NCBI GenBank assembly: GCA_019448385.1
Contig: JAGTXO010000002.1
Span: forward strand, 558,001-622,000
Reading direction: 5' to 3'
Length of the DNA: 64,000 nucleotides
Source of the DNA: Diacronema lutheri
Taxonomy: Eukaryota > Haptophyta > Pavlovophyceae > Pavlovales > Pavlovaceae
Numbering within the stretch: position 1 is the stretch's first letter; every line of letters begins with the position of its first letter. The position numbers and the translations under genes are program-made. Under the pieces are notes generated by a model. The model was not told the origin of the DNA and made no database searches. It was given only the letters and a program-made list of their open reading frames with translations. This document shows, piece by piece, positions 51,409-62,800 of this stretch.

Positions 51409-52821
51409 ATGAGGCGCGACCGGGCGTCGAAGCTGCTGCTCGTCACGCTCGGGTTCGCCGCGCTCATGCTCTTCCGCGAGCGACTGTGGGCATATAGCCT
51501 CTTCACCTCCGCCGTGCTCGCGCGGCCCATGAGCGTGCTCGGATGTCGCGCGCACGTCGGCGAGCTCGCCGAGCGCGTCGCGCAGCTCCCGCTCGCGACG
51601 CGCGAGCGCTGCCGCGCCATCTACCGCGTGACGGTGCGCGAGAGCGTGATGGTGATCTCGCCGTCCTTCGCGCCCAAGATGGTGCGCTGGACCATCCGCG
51701 ACGGCCAATCCGAAGCCGACGCGCTGCAGTCGGCGCGCCGTCAGACCGCCGTCGTCGTGACGGAGCTCGTGCACGGCCACGAGGCGCACTTCAACCCGCT
51801 GCGCGCGAGCAAGCCCGTCGCATTCAAGCACGCGGAGGGCGCGTCGCCCGCGTTCGACGAGATCGCCTCGTCCGCCGGGCCGACGTGCGACTTCTGCTCG
51901 CCGGCTGAGCAGACGGGCGCGGAGAGCTGGGGCCGGATCGAGGGCCGCTCCTCTCTCACGGCGGCCAACGCCTTCCGCGCGGATGGCGTGCACGGGCTGC
52001 TAGTCTTCGCGCGGCACGACCCGCTCACCATCACGCTCGACGAGCTTGCCGATGGCCTCGACGTGATCGAGCGCTGGCTCCGCCGGAGCGAGGCAGAGGC
52101 GCGCACGCGCGCGCCGGCGAGCGGCGCGTGGTGGCCGCTCGTGTGGTGGAACGGGCTGCACCGCTCGTCGGCCTCGCAGATCCACGCGCACGCGCAGATG
52201 GTCCTCTCGCCCACCCCGCCCGGCCGGACAAGCGCGTATGCGCGCGCGCAAGCCGGCTACTCGTCCGCGCGCGGTTCGGATTTCTTTGCAGACCTTGCTG
52301 CCGTGCATGTCGGGCTCGGGCTGGGCGTGCGCGTGGGCGCTGCGCACGTGCTCGCGAGCCTCACGCCGCACGTGCCCGCGGGCGAGATCCTCGTCGTCGG
52401 CGACGATGGCGCGCCGCTCGGTGCGCTCGCCGCGCCGCTCCACGTTGCGCTGCGCGCCCTGATTGACGGGCATGGCTGCCGCTCATTCTCGCTCGTGCTG
52501 CAGTTGCCGCCGATCGACGCGCCGCGCGCGGCAGGAGACGAGCCTGCGGCGGCGCGCGCGCGCGAGCGGGCGGGACCGGCGGGCGCGGACGAGGGCGCGG
52601 CAACCACCGGTGCGCGCGGCAAGCGGATTGTCGCGACGCTGCTCGACCGCGGCGCCGACCTCGACGCGCGGACGGCGGACGTGGGCGGTGTCGACCTCGT
52701 GCTTGGCAGCACGATTGCGAACGCCGACCCCTTTGCGATCGCCGAGGCGATCGCGCTGGCGGCCGGCCTGCCGCTGCAGTGCGGCGCTTCCACGCCGGAC
52801 GCGGGTGCGGATGCGAGGTGA
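51409..52821 (+). CDS. membrane-anchored GalT/HIT-like nucleotidyl transferase or hydrolase
   Basis: A 470-residue intronless protein. An N-terminal signal-anchor (SKLLLVTLGFAALMLF) precedes a HIT-superfamily domain. The catalytic-type motif WWNGLHRSSASQIHAHAQMV has H-x-H-x-Q as in galactose-1-phosphate uridylyltransferase rather than the triple-His of classical HIT hydrolases. CDFCSP resembles the zinc site of GalT. HFNPLRASKPVAF and FARHDPLTITLDEL also fit. A Leloir-type or Ap4A-phosphorylase-like reaction is possible; the substrate is not determinable. The membrane anchor is odd for this superfamily. Confidence 0.78.
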   Translation: MRRDRASKLLLVTLGFAALMLFRERLWAYSLFTSAVLARPMSVLGCRAHVGELAERVAQLPLATRERCRAIYRVTVRESVMVISPSFAPKMVRWTIRDGQSEADALQSARRQTAVVVTELVHGHEAHFNPLRASKPVAFKHAEGASPAFDEIASSAGPTCDFCSPAEQTGAESWGRIEGRSSLTAANAFRADGVHGLLVFARHDPLTITLDELADGLDVIERWLRRSEAEARTRAPASGAWWPLVWWNGLHRSSASQIHAHAQMVLSPTPPGRTSAYARAQAGYSSARGSDFFADLAAVHVGLGLGVRVGAAHVLASLTPHVPAGEILVVGDDGAPLGALAAPLHVALRALIDGHGCRSFSLVLQLPPIDAPRAAGDEPAAARARERAGPAGADEGAATTGARGKRIVATLLDRGADLDARTADVGGVDLVLGSTIANADPFAIAEAIALAAGLPLQCGASTPDAGADAR

Positions 52822-52917
52822 GGAGAAAATTATTAATCCGAGTTTTCTTAAGGTTTGCTTAAAAATTCGCAAGTCTTGGCCGATCTTTTCGGGTGGGAGC
52901 CTTTCGCGCTCCTCGCG

Positions 52918-53751
52918 ATGCTGGCGGTCGCGCTCCTCGCGCTCGTGGCGGGCGCCCCCGATGCGGACGTGGCCAAGCCGTCGTGGGCCCAATATCTTCC
53001 GCAAGCGGTCCGCGATCTGATGCGCAACAGCACGCTCAACCGCTCGGCGGTGCCGTGGACGTCGTGGACGCCGCCCGGCGCGCTCAACAAGTCGTCGGCG
53101 GACGACGCTTCGCCTTTCGCGGCGGCGCTCGAGCTGCTCGAGCTGCCCGACGATGCAGCTTCCGCCGCGCTCCCTTTCTGGGCCAAGTATCTGCCCCAGC
53201 CTGTTCGCGACATGATGGCCGGTGGGAACGGCACGCTCAACCGCTCGGCCGTGCCGTGGAATTCGTGGACACCGCCCGACGCGCTGGGCAACTCGTCCGA
53301 CACGGAGTCGAGCGCGCTCGCCGGTGCGGTGCTCGAGCTGCTCGCGCTGCCTGATGGCGCCACCCTCGACGAGCTCCCGCACTGGGTCAAGTGGCTGCCA
53401 AAGGCAGTGCATGACAAGATGCTCAACGGAACGTTCAATCACTCTGGGATTCCACCATGGATGGCGGGCGCGGCGCCGACGGACGGTGCCGAACCGAAGC
53501 TGGCCGCTTCGCGTACGGGCGTGACGGCCGCCTTTGATATGCCCCACCTGGCTCTCGCCTTCGCTGCGGGAGCCGCATTCACGGTCGCCGTTCTCGCAGC
53601 CGCCCGACGCGCGCCACGCCGCGCCCGTGCACCGCGTCCTGTGATCCGGCTGCGCCTCGGACGGCGCGCGGCCGACGCGTCGGACAGCACGCTGACGCGC
53701 TCCATCCTGTCGGCGGACGAAGACAGCATTGGCGGGTACGCGCACTTGTGA
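52918..53751 (+). CDS. secretory membrane glycoprotein with novel W-x2-[YW]-LP repeats
   Basis: A 277-residue intronless protein with no family recognised. A signal peptide (MLAVALLALVAGAPDA) is followed by two units of about 67 residues and a partial third. Each starts P-x-W-[AV]-[QK]-[YW]-LP-x-[AP]-V-[RH]-D and then, in the full units, LNRSAVPW-[TN]-SWTPP. About seven N-glycosylation sequons lie in the repeats. A transmembrane helix (MPHLALAFAAGAAFTVAVL) and a basic cytoplasmic tail of about 55 residues end the protein. The topology is type I. The first ATG in frame was used; the upstream extension has no ATG. Confidence 0.72.
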   Translation: MLAVALLALVAGAPDADVAKPSWAQYLPQAVRDLMRNSTLNRSAVPWTSWTPPGALNKSSADDASPFAAALELLELPDDAASAALPFWAKYLPQPVRDMMAGGNGTLNRSAVPWNSWTPPDALGNSSDTESSALAGAVLELLALPDGATLDELPHWVKWLPKAVHDKMLNGTFNHSGIPPWMAGAAPTDGAEPKLAASRTGVTAAFDMPHLALAFAAGAAFTVAVLAAARRAPRRARAPRPVIRLRLGRRAADASDSTLTRSILSADEDSIGGYAHL

Positions 53752-53886
53752 AAGCCGCGTGCGGCTGGCCGCAGGCGCTGGACACGGTTGGGCTGTGGGT
53801 GCGGCACACGGGCGCAATGTCAGAGCGCCGTGTCGGGCTCTGAAGTCGGCCACCTCACGCCTCGCCCTATGCGGTATATGCAAAAG

Positions 53887-56800
53887 TCACATGAATTCAT
53901 CGGCGTCTGGCGAACAGTCCTCCGACGCGCCGTCGCCCGCCTCGCTGTCCTCGGCTCGCAAGAAGGCGAGCTCCCGCAAAAGCTGCTGCACGCGCCCGTC
54001 GTCTCGCCGTCGGCCGTTGGACGCCGCCGTCGGAGCATGGCCGGCGTCGCCCGCGCTTGGCTCGCCGGCCGCACCGTGCGCGCACGCCGAGCTGGGCGCC
54101 TCGCCGTCGCGCGACAGCACGCTGCATGGCGGGCTGCATGTGCCGCTCACGCACGGTCGCTTGCACGCTTGCCCAGATGGCTCGGCGAGCGCGCTCGGCC
54201 GCTTGCACGCGGCACTGGGCGTGTCAAGCGCGCAGGAGGAGGAAGCTGCCACCGTCTGATCCCCTGCTCGCGGCGCGCGGCTCGTGCGCGCGTGGATGAG
54301 CTCCTCGACGGTGCCGGCCATGAGCAGCTGTTCGACCGTCACCGCGCGCGCGGCGCCCATGCGAAACGCGCGCGACACGACCTGCGCCTCGACCTGCGCG
54401 TCGAAGATCTTGTCGATCAGGAAGAGGTGCGTCACCATCGACAGATCGAGGCCGTGCGAGCCGTCGCGCGCGAGAAGGAGCACAAAGCAGTCGACGCGCC
54501 GCTCGGAGAGCGCGCAGCCGGCGGGCATCGGCGCGTTGCACCGTGTGAACGCCTCGAGCACGCCGCGCACCCACCCGCCCACCGCCTCGCCAGCCGCAAC
54601 CGCCGCCTGGCGAAGCGCCGGCGCGAGCACACCGAGCGGCACGTGCACCCGTTGCCCGACGGCCCAGCGCACGCCGATCGCGTGCTCGCGCACATCCTCC
54701 TCAATGAGCTTGACGCACGCCGGTCGTACGACGGGCGGTGCGCTGGGCGCGGCGAGCGCGGCAGCGGCCGCCGCCGCGTCTGCGCCAGCCGCGGTGAGGA
54801 GCACAATGGGCGAGAGCTCGAGACGCACGCGCACGTGCCTGCCCGTGCACTGTTGGTCCGGCCACTCGACGTCGCGCCACGCGCTGGCCGCACCGACGGC
54901 GCCCGCCGGCGAACCGCGCGGCGGGCACGCGTTGCACCTCCACGTCCGCACCCGCCGGTGACGAAACTTGTCGAGCTCCGAGCCGCGGTACCGCCCCCAG
55001 AACTGCGCGACCGCGGCCTCGCCAAAGTGCAGCACGAGAAAGTGGCCAAGCACATTGAGCGAACGCCGCGAGTCCGCGTACACGACGCACCGCGGGCCAT
55101 TGTACCCGCTGCCAAAGCCGCCGCCGCCGCCCGGTGGCGCGCGACCGCGCGGCGGCGTCGCGTACGGAGGGCCCGGCGTGCGCGAGCCACCGGCATCGGA
55201 GGTCCGGCCCGCAGCGGCAGCCGTGCGCTCCGCCGCGTCCGCCTGCGCGCGTAGCTTCTCGATCTGCTTGATCACGTAAGCTGCCTTCGAATGCGGCAGC
55301 AGCAGCTGAGGCGCGCGCCGAGCGGCGGACCGCACGCGGTGGGCGGCGCCGCCCGAGGCCGCGCCGGTCGGAGCCGGCGCCGCGCTGTGCGCCTGCGGCG
55401 CGGCTGCCGCTGCCGCCGCCGCGCAGCCGGCCATGCTGGACGAGGCGGCATTCTCGGCGCCGGCCGCACCAGCCGAGCCACGCGTGCCGCCGGCCGCCGG
55501 CGCTGCGCCGCGCTCGTGCGCGCGCGCCGTCGCGCCCGTCGGTGCGCGCTCGACCGCGCGCTGCAGCAGCTCAGCTGCGCGCTCCCTGCGCGTTTCGAGC
55601 CACCCAAGCTCGAAGCCCGGCTGCAGGTAGGCAAACGCGTCGATGCCGTTCTCGACGTGCGGCACGCGCGCGCAGCCGTGTGCGCAGCGTGGCGCGTCGC
55701 ATCGCTCGCACTTGTCGTAGTGCAGTTCGACGAGGGGCGCGGCACACACGGGGCACGCGCGCGTTGCGGGCGTGACGCACTCGGCGCACGCCACGTGCCC
55801 GCAGTGCGGGAAGAGAAGGTGCAGGCGCGCAACGACGCCGCACGCCTCGCAGCGGAGCGCGTCGCCGCGCATCGCCGAGCGCATGAAGGACTGCGCGCGC
55901 GACACGACGGCGTCGGAGGCGCGGTACCGCTCGCGCAGCAGCAGCTCGGTCTCGAGCATCGTCTCCGCCGAGAGCGACGCCACCTGCTCGCCGCCGCCGT
56001 TGCACGTCTCGCGCACGTTGTCGAGCGCGCGCCGGGCAGACGTGCCGTTTGCCGGGTGGAGGAGGGAGGCCTCCCAGCCGGCGCCGCGCTCAAGCCCCTC
56101 CATAGCGGTGAGCACCAGGTTGGCGCGCACGTACGCGACGATGGTGTTGTACGCGAGCCGCTCGTCCGTTGAGCAGCGCAGCACTACCACGCGGCGGATT
56201 GGCGTGGGCAGCGCCGTGTACTTCTTGAGGTGGCGCACCATGCAACTGCGCAGCGCGCGCACGAGCGAATCGGCCGCGCCAGGCGCGCCGCGCACAAAGG
56301 GGCGGGCGAGCTCGCGCTGGAAGCGCGAGCGGAGCGGGTGGCGCAAGAAGGCGAGAAGCGCGTCGAGCGAGCGCAACCCGTCCGCGCTCGCCGCCTCGCG
56401 CGCGGGCGTGCCCGAGAGCACCCAACGGCGTTCGGCCGCGAGCCGGTGCAAAAACGCCTTTGCCGCTGTCTGCGCGCCCGCACCGATCAGATGCCCCTCA
56501 TCTACGACCAACCGGAGCCAGCGCACGCGGAGCAGCTCCGATGCGCACCCGTGCCGTCGCTCCTCCGTCGAGAGCCGCTCCGCCGTCGTGACGAGCACGC
56601 TCGCGCGTCGGAAGCGCTCGACGCCGCCGTCTGGCATCTCACGCAACGCGGCCGCGGTCGCGATAAGCGCACGCGAGCTCGGCGCAACGGCGGCGAGGCG
56701 CTCGGCCGCCGCGCTGGCGCCGTCGTCGCCAAAGCAGTCAAAGATCACCTCACCCTCGAGCCCCTGCTCATCCCTCTCGTCTTCCCCACCGCCGTCGCCG

Positions 56801-57762
56801 CCGCGGGCGAGCGGCGCGCCGCCGCTGCCGCCGCCTGTGCCGTCGGCTCGCGTGCGCTGTACGTGCCAGGTGAGCTGCTCGCGCCAGTGCCGGAGCAGCG
56901 GGCGCGGCACGACGACGAGCGTGCATCGAGAGCGCAGCAGTGCCGGCGGCGCCGGCGGCGCGCGCAGCTTTGCGAGCGCGCGGGGCAGCGCGTCGTGCAG
57001 CGCGCGCGCGGCGGCGTGCACGCGCGGCGCGGCAGGCGAAGCGCGAGCGCGCGCGGAGCCCCAATATGTGAGGGCATTGACGGTGACGGCACGGAGCGCG
57101 GCCTCAAAGCTCGCAAAGGTGTCGTACGTCTTCACCGCGAGCTCGCTCGCCACGCTCGCGTAGTCCGTCGGCTCTGCGGTGACGAGCTCGGCGTACCCGG
57201 GCAGCAGAGCGGCCGTCGCGCGGCCACCGTGCGCAAAGAGCGCGTACTCGTCGGGCAGCGCGCTCCTCAGGCTCGCGAGCGCGCGGCAGACAGCCTGGTG
57301 CCGGTACTCGCGCGTGAGCGCCGCCCATGCCGCCTCGTCGCGCGCGGCCGCCGCCGCGCGCGCGCACGGCTCTGGCTGTGTCCACAGGCCGGCCGTCGCG
57401 CAGAGGAGCGCGCTGCACGTGATCGTCTTGCCGAGACCTGGCTCGTCCGCGAGAATGCCGGCGCGGTGTGGCAGCGAGGCCTCCTGCCGAAGCATCCACG
57501 CAAGCGACGCGCGCTGGTGCGGGTAGAGCGCGAGGCGCAGGCCGGGCGGCTGCGCCTGCGCGGCAAGCGCGCGCAGAGCGCGGCACGTACCGCCGAGCGC
57601 GCGCAGCTCGCGTGCGCAAAGGCGGTGGAGAATGAGGTGCAGCACATCGTGCTCCACTTCCACGCCGGTGAGCACCGCGTGGTACGCGCATGGCTCCTCC
57701 TCGGGCGCCGGATTCCCCAGCCGTTCGAACACGTCCCCAAGGCTGAGGAATTCGGCCGCCAT
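53887..57762 (-). CDS. F-box-like, SNF2 helicase and RING protein
   Basis: Rad5-like SNF2 ATPase of 1291 aa in one exon. An F-box-like helix set ([20 protein letters not shown], about residues 40-65) precedes the ATPase: [13 protein letters not shown], Walker A in [14 protein letters not shown], Walker B as VVDEGH, and [12 protein letters not shown] finger sits between the lobes ([20 protein letters not shown], then [12 protein letters not shown]). Lobe 2 has [37 protein letters not shown] and [15 protein letters not shown]. This combination matches the plant F-box/SNF2 group (such as Arabidopsis At3g54460). A ubiquitin-ligase and remodelling role is inferred. The ATG is 84 bp from POC1. Confidence 0.9.
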   Translation of the reverse strand: MAAEFLSLGDVFERLGNPAPEEEPCAYHAVLTGVEVEHDVLHLILHRLCARELRALGGTCRALRALAAQAQPPGLRLALYPHQRASLAWMLRQEASLPHRAGILADEPGLGKTITCSALLCATAGLWTQPEPCARAAAAARDEAAWAALTREYRHQAVCRALASLRSALPDEYALFAHGGRATAALLPGYAELVTAEPTDYASVASELAVKTYDTFASFEAALRAVTVNALTYWGSARARASPAAPRVHAAARALHDALPRALAKLRAPPAPPALLRSRCTLVVVPRPLLRHWREQLTWHVQRTRADGTGGGSGGAPLARGGDGGGEDERDEQGLEGEVIFDCFGDDGASAAAERLAAVAPSSRALIATAAALREMPDGGVERFRRASVLVTTAERLSTEERRHGCASELLRVRWLRLVVDEGHLIGAGAQTAAKAFLHRLAAERRWVLSGTPAREAASADGLRSLDALLAFLRHPLRSRFQRELARPFVRGAPGAADSLVRALRSCMVRHLKKYTALPTPIRRVVVLRCSTDERLAYNTIVAYVRANLVLTAMEGLERGAGWEASLLHPANGTSARRALDNVRETCNGGGEQVASLSAETMLETELLLRERYRASDAVVSRAQSFMRSAMRGDALRCEACGVVARLHLLFPHCGHVACAECVTPATRACPVCAAPLVELHYDKCERCDAPRCAHGCARVPHVENGIDAFAYLQPGFELGWLETRRERAAELLQRAVERAPTGATARAHERGAAPAAGGTRGSAGAAGAENAASSSMAGCAAAAAAAAPQAHSAAPAPTGAASGGAAHRVRSAARRAPQLLLPHSKAAYVIKQIEKLRAQADAAERTAAAAGRTSDAGGSRTPGPPYATPPRGRAPPGGGGGFGSGYNGPRCVVYADSRRSLNVLGHFLVLHFGEAAVAQFWGRYRGSELDKFRHRRVRTWRCNACPPRGSPAGAVGAASAWRDVEWPDQQCTGRHVRVRLELSPIVLLTAAGADAAAAAAALAAPSAPPVVRPACVKLIEEDVREHAIGVRWAVGQRVHVPLGVLAPALRQAAVAAGEAVGGWVRGVLEAFTRCNAPMPAGCALSERRVDCFVLLLARDGSHGLDLSMVTHLFLIDKIFDAQVEAQVVSRAFRMGAARAVTVEQLLMAGTVEELIHARTSRAPRAGDQTVAASSSCALDTPSAACKRPSALAEPSGQACKRPCVSGTCSPPCSVLSRDGEAPSSACAHGAAGEPSAGDAGHAPTAASNGRRRDDGRVQQLLRELAFLRAEDSEAGDGASEDCSPDADEFM

Positions 57763-57846
57763 GCTTTCGTCGGCGTGAGGGGACCTTGGGACAGGGGGCT
57801 GGACGCGGCGACGGTTTTTTCGCTTTGGGCGGGAATTCAAAGCGCC

Positions 57847-59834
57847 ATGGCGCACGCGGGCGACCCGAGCTTGGAGCGGTCGTTCCGCGGCCACCGCGAC
57901 ACGGTGACGTCCGTGTGCTTCAACCCAAATATGAAGCAGCTCGTCTCGGGCTCGATGGATTCGTCCGTCATGGTGTGGAACTTCAAGGTCCAGATGCGCG
58001 CCTTCCGGTTCGCGGGCCACAAGGTGCGCGCCACCGTCGCGCCACGCCGCGCATCCGCGCGAGACGTGCGTGGCTGCGGCGCGGAACCTGACGAGGTCCG
58101 CGCCCGCTCCCGCGCGCGCGCCCACGCCCCGCAGGGCCCCGTGTTCTCGGTGGCCGCTTCGCCAACGGGCAGCCTGATCGCCTCGGGCTCGCGCGACAAG
58201 ACGATTCGGCTGTGGCTGCCGACGGTGCGCGGTGAGTGCACGGTTGTCAAGTCGCACACAGGCGCCGTGCGCTCGGTCGATTTCTCGCCCGATGGGCAGC
58301 ACTTGATCTCCGCATCCGACGACAAGACGATCAAGGCACGCGCCGCGCCGCCGCGCGCGCGTAGGGCGTACGCGGCCAGCGCGCTCATGCGCGCCTGCGC
58401 GCGCGTGCGCGCGCCCGCCGCGCGCAGGTGTGGAGCATCCCAGCGCAGCGCTTTCGCTTCTCGCTGAGCGGCCACGCGAACTGGGTGCGGTGCGCAAAGT
58501 TCTCGCCCGACGGCCGCCTGATCGTCTCGGCTGGCGACGACAAGGCGGTGAAGCTGTGGGACATTGACCAGCATGGCTGCATCCACACGTTCCACGAGCA
58601 CAGCGCGATGGTCACCGGCGCGCTCTTCCATCCGAACGGCACGTGCGTCGCGAGCTGCTCGGCGGACCGCAGCATCAAGGTGTGGGACATCCGCACGTAC
58701 CAGCTGCTGCAGCACTACGCGGCGCACGGCGACGCGGTCACGTCGCTCAACTTCCACCCGGCGGGAAATTTCCTCGTATCATCGTCCGCAGACTCGACGG
58801 TCAAGGTGTGGGACCTGCTCGAGGGGCGGCTGATGTACACGATCCACGGGCACGAGGGCGACGTCTGCGCGACCGCCTTCTCGCCCCACGGCGACTACTT
58901 TGCGACAGCGGGCGCAGACATGCAGGTCCAGGTCTGGCGGTCCAACTTTGATCGCGCGCACGAGCTGCGCGCGCCCGGCGGCACGGCCGGCCTTTCGACG
59001 CCGCCCGCCGCGCCGCTCGCCGCGCACGGCCGCGCCAAGGAGGCGTGGGGCGCGGCGGGCGAGGGCGCGTCCGCCATCTTTGCCGGACCGTCTGTCGTTC
59101 CGGGTGCGGGCGGCGGCGCCGGCGGTGCGGGCGCGCCCGCCGTGCGGCCGGCGACCGCGGGCGCGACGCCGCGGCAGATGCCAAGGGGCGCTTCGCCGCG
59201 GTTCCAAGTACCCGACGACGGCGCGCTCGCCGCCGCTGCGGCCGTGAAGGGCGCCGGCGCCCCGTGCACCGCGTCGGGCTGCTCCGTGGGCACGATGGGC
59301 GCCTACCCGAGCGCGAGCGCCGGCTGGGCGGGCGTGGGCGGGCCATCCTCGCGCGCGACGAGCCCTCGGGGCCGGCCGGGCTGGCCGGCGCGCGCCGGCA
59401 GCCCCGAGACGATGCGCACGCCAACACGCTCGCGCTCGTCCGCGGGCAGCCCGGCACGCAAGGCGTTGCTTACTCCAGCGGCCATGCTGATCGACGGGCA
59501 GGCGGGGGGTGGCAAGGCGATCGGCGTCGCGGCCGCGCCGCCCAAGCCGGTGGGCGTGGTGCTGCAGCCGTCGCGCCAGCCGCCGTCGTGGGACCCGCCC
59601 GAGAACTCGCTTGGCATTCCGCAGAGCGCCGACTTCTCCGTCAAGCAGCTGCCCGAGCAGCTTGCGAGCACTCTCGACCACGTGGTCGGCCAGCTCGATC
59701 TCCTCGCGCAGACGGTCGCCATCCTCGACCAGCGGCTCACGCTCAACGAGGACCAGGGCCGGCGCGTGGAGGCGCTCCTCAAGCAGCTCGTGCCGCAGAG
59801 CACCGTCACTCAGAGCTCATTCCGCACGGAGTAG
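57847..59834 (+). CDS. POC1: POC1 centriolar WD40 protein
   Basis: Needed for centriole and basal-body stability. Exons are 57847-58023, 58135-58335 and 58428-59834 (594 aa). It begins [20 protein letters not shown], very close to animal POC1. Seven WD40 blades follow ([37 protein letters not shown] joined to [52 protein letters not shown]). The C-terminus carries the diagnostic POC1 helix ([31 protein letters not shown]). Intron 58336-58427 has a GC donor, fixed by the K/VW junction. The Ala/Pro-rich linker is longer than in animals. Confidence 0.96.
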
Positions 59835-59862
59835 GGCGGGGTTTTTTGTAAGCAAATTGGAG

Positions 59863-62800
59863 TCATCGGGAGACCGCGGCCTGGCTCACTTCGCCCTGGC
59901 TGAGCACGCGCCGCGCGCGCCGCGCGCGCGCTGCGGAGTCATCAGCCGATTCCGCGCCAAACGCGACGCGCTCGTCGACGATTCCAGCAGATGGTTTGAG
60001 GCTGCCCAGCGCACCGTCGTCACGTGCGCCGCTGCTCAGCGTGAAGCCATCGTCGAGGCTCGGCGGTTCGACGGCTGCCGTCGGCGCAGGCTGCGTGCTG
60101 CTCTCCTGCGCGGCAGGCGGCTCGCGCGGATCGAGCGCGTGCGAGCCGCGCGCCGCGCGTGCGTCCGAGCGCACGGCCGAGAGCGAGGCCGCCGAGCGCG
60201 CCGGCGCGACGGGCGTCGTCGCCGCGGACGCGAACGTGAGCCGCTGCGCCACGCCGCGCGGCGCGCCCGCCGGCACGAGCGAGCCCGAGCGCGACGGCGT
60301 CCGGCCAAGCTGGTGCGGCGACATTGGCCGCGCAAGCGCGCTCGCGACAAGGGCGCGCTCGAGCGCGGCGAGCGACGGATTCTGCTCGAGCGACGGGTCG
60401 AATGCCCAGCAAACGACCGGAGAGCCTCGCACGAAGGCGCAGCACGCGAGCGCAGAGTCGAGCGGCGACCAGTCGACGTCGGTGATCGGCGCGAGCGCGC
60501 GCGCGCCGACGCCGCACGGCGGAAGCTGCAGCGGCACGCCCGACTCCTCGTGCCACGAGCGCACGTCACCATCCTCTGAGCCCGACACGACGTAACGGCC
60601 GTCGGGCGAATAGACCGCGCGCACGGGCGCGGACGTGGCGTGCAGACCGGTGTAATGCCGCAGCACGAGCTGCAGCCGCAGGTCAAAGGCGAAGAGCTGG
60701 TTGTCGCGCACGCCGATGAGCAGCCGCTTACCGCTCGGGTGGTAACGCACGGTGTCGATGGGCTTGCCGCGCGTTCCCGGAAGCTTCTCGGTCGGGCAAG
60801 CGACCCACTCGAACAGGCCGCGCGCGGCCTGCTGCGCCACGCGCCCGCCGCGCCGCGCGCTCGCGCCCTCGACCGAGCCGCGCACCGAGCGCCGAAAAGG
60901 GTCGGCGGCGGACGGCGGCTGCGCCGCTCGGTCCGACTGCGTCTGCGTCTGCCGGCGCGCGCCCGCCGTCGCGACCGCGCCCGAGCTCGCGCCGTCGGCG
61001 GACCAGACGTGCACCGTGCCGTCGCCGTCGGCCGACGCGAGGCGCGTGGCGTCGGACGAGAGCGCGAGGCAGTTGACGCCGCTTCGGTGCCGCTCGAGCC
61101 GCCGCTCGACCGCGCCCGCGCCCGCGCGCACCGCCCACACGCGCACGCATCCGTCGTACGCGCCCGTCACGACGCGCAGCGCGTCGTCGCGCTCGTCGGC
61201 GTGCGGGAGGAAGAGCGCGGCGTAGACGAAGCAACCGTGCTGCAGCACGACCGCCTCGCGCGCAATGCCCGCGTCGCCACCGCCGCCGCCGCCTCGCTCG
61301 GCGCGGCCGCCCGCACGCGCGCCGCGATCGTTGGCGGCGAGCGTTGCGCTCGCGCCGAGGGCGGAAAGAGCGGAGAGGGATTGCGTGAACTGCCACACCT
61401 TGGCCGTGCCGTCCGACGAGGCGGAAACGAGCGCGCCCTCGTCTTGCTGCCACGCCAGGTCGTGCACAAGCAGCGCGTGCGAGAGCCCGTCCGGAGGGAG
61501 CACGTGCCGCTGCCGTCCGGTGAGCGTCTCGAAGATTGCGATGGACGCGGTCGCAGCGGCGGCGCCGGAGACGACGATGCCGGCGCGCAGCGTCGCGACG
61601 GCGAGCCACTCGCCCGACGGCGAGAAGCGCAGCGCCTTGGCGCCCACGCCGCCGCCGTGCGCGTTGAAGAGCATCGCGTTCGGCACCTCGGTCGGCAGCT
61701 TGAGAAGCTCGGCGGCGCGTGCGGCGACTGACGGCGGCGGCTCGCCGCCGCCCGCGTCATAGCCGGCGATGGGCTGCTGCACGAGCTCCTCGACGGTGAG
61801 CCGCCCGGTCTCGACGTGGTGCGCCGCCATCGGCCGGTACGGGTAGACGACCGTTTGCGGCTGTGGCCGAGCGACGGTGCGCACCGTCACGAAGAGCGTC
61901 GACGGATATGGCGCGTACCGCTCGTGCGAGTACTCGGCCCACACGGCGGGCGAGCGCGCGGAGACGCCGGGCGCGCGCGCGCCGGGCGCGCCGGCGCTCG
62001 GCATGTCCGTCGGGGCGAGCTGGTGCCTGTAGAGCTGCAGGCGGAGGGGCATCTGCCGATGCAGATTGGAGCACGTGCCCGACTGCGCGACCGGCCGCAG
62101 GAAGGCCCACGCGACGTGGTACCAGCCGTCGGGCATCTTCTCGGCGACGTGCTTCTCGGTCACGCTGGGCGAAAAGTCGAGGAGCTCAAAGATGATCAGC
62201 ACCTCGGGGTGGAGCACGTGCGCAAAGTCCTCATTGAGTAACAGCTCCTCCTCCCACGCGGGCAGACGCCGCCGTTGGCCGCGCAGCTCGTGCGGCTGCG
62301 TCTGCGTTGGCAGAATGTAGCTCAGCTCGCGCGTGCGGCTGCCCTTGCCGGGCTCGGCGCGTGTGGCATGCTCGTGCGCGGTCGTGACCGGCCGCTCGCG
62401 CTCGCTCTTGCGCAGCAGCTTGCCCGTCCGCTCGTTGAAGATGTGCACGCGCACGATTGGGTGGATGATCCAGTAGTCGGCGGGAAGCTCGTCCGTCCGG
62501 TGCACGACGACCGAGAGCACCTGCCGCTCGGCGGCCGCCTCCTCGTACGAGGTGGCGGCGAGCGAGCCGCGCTTGAAGAGCACGAGCCGGTCGAATGCGG
62601 GCAGCGCCTCGTCGTCCGAGTCGGCGCCGTCGCGCTCGCGCCGGTCGCGATTGCGCGTGCCGAGCATGGAGCGCATCGTCAAACTGCTCGCCGCGCTCGA
62701 GATTCGGCGCGCAAAAGTCGACAAGTTGCCCGTCAACTTGGGCTCGGCCAAGGTTTGCGTGTTCTCCAGCGAGGTCTCGCCCGGCGGGCGCAGCGTCGTT

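Noticed and set aside
57837-58497. N-terminal extension of the SNF2 frame into POC1
   Set aside because: The frame is open by composition only. POC1 occupies the other strand, and the ATG at 57762 gives a complete N-terminus.
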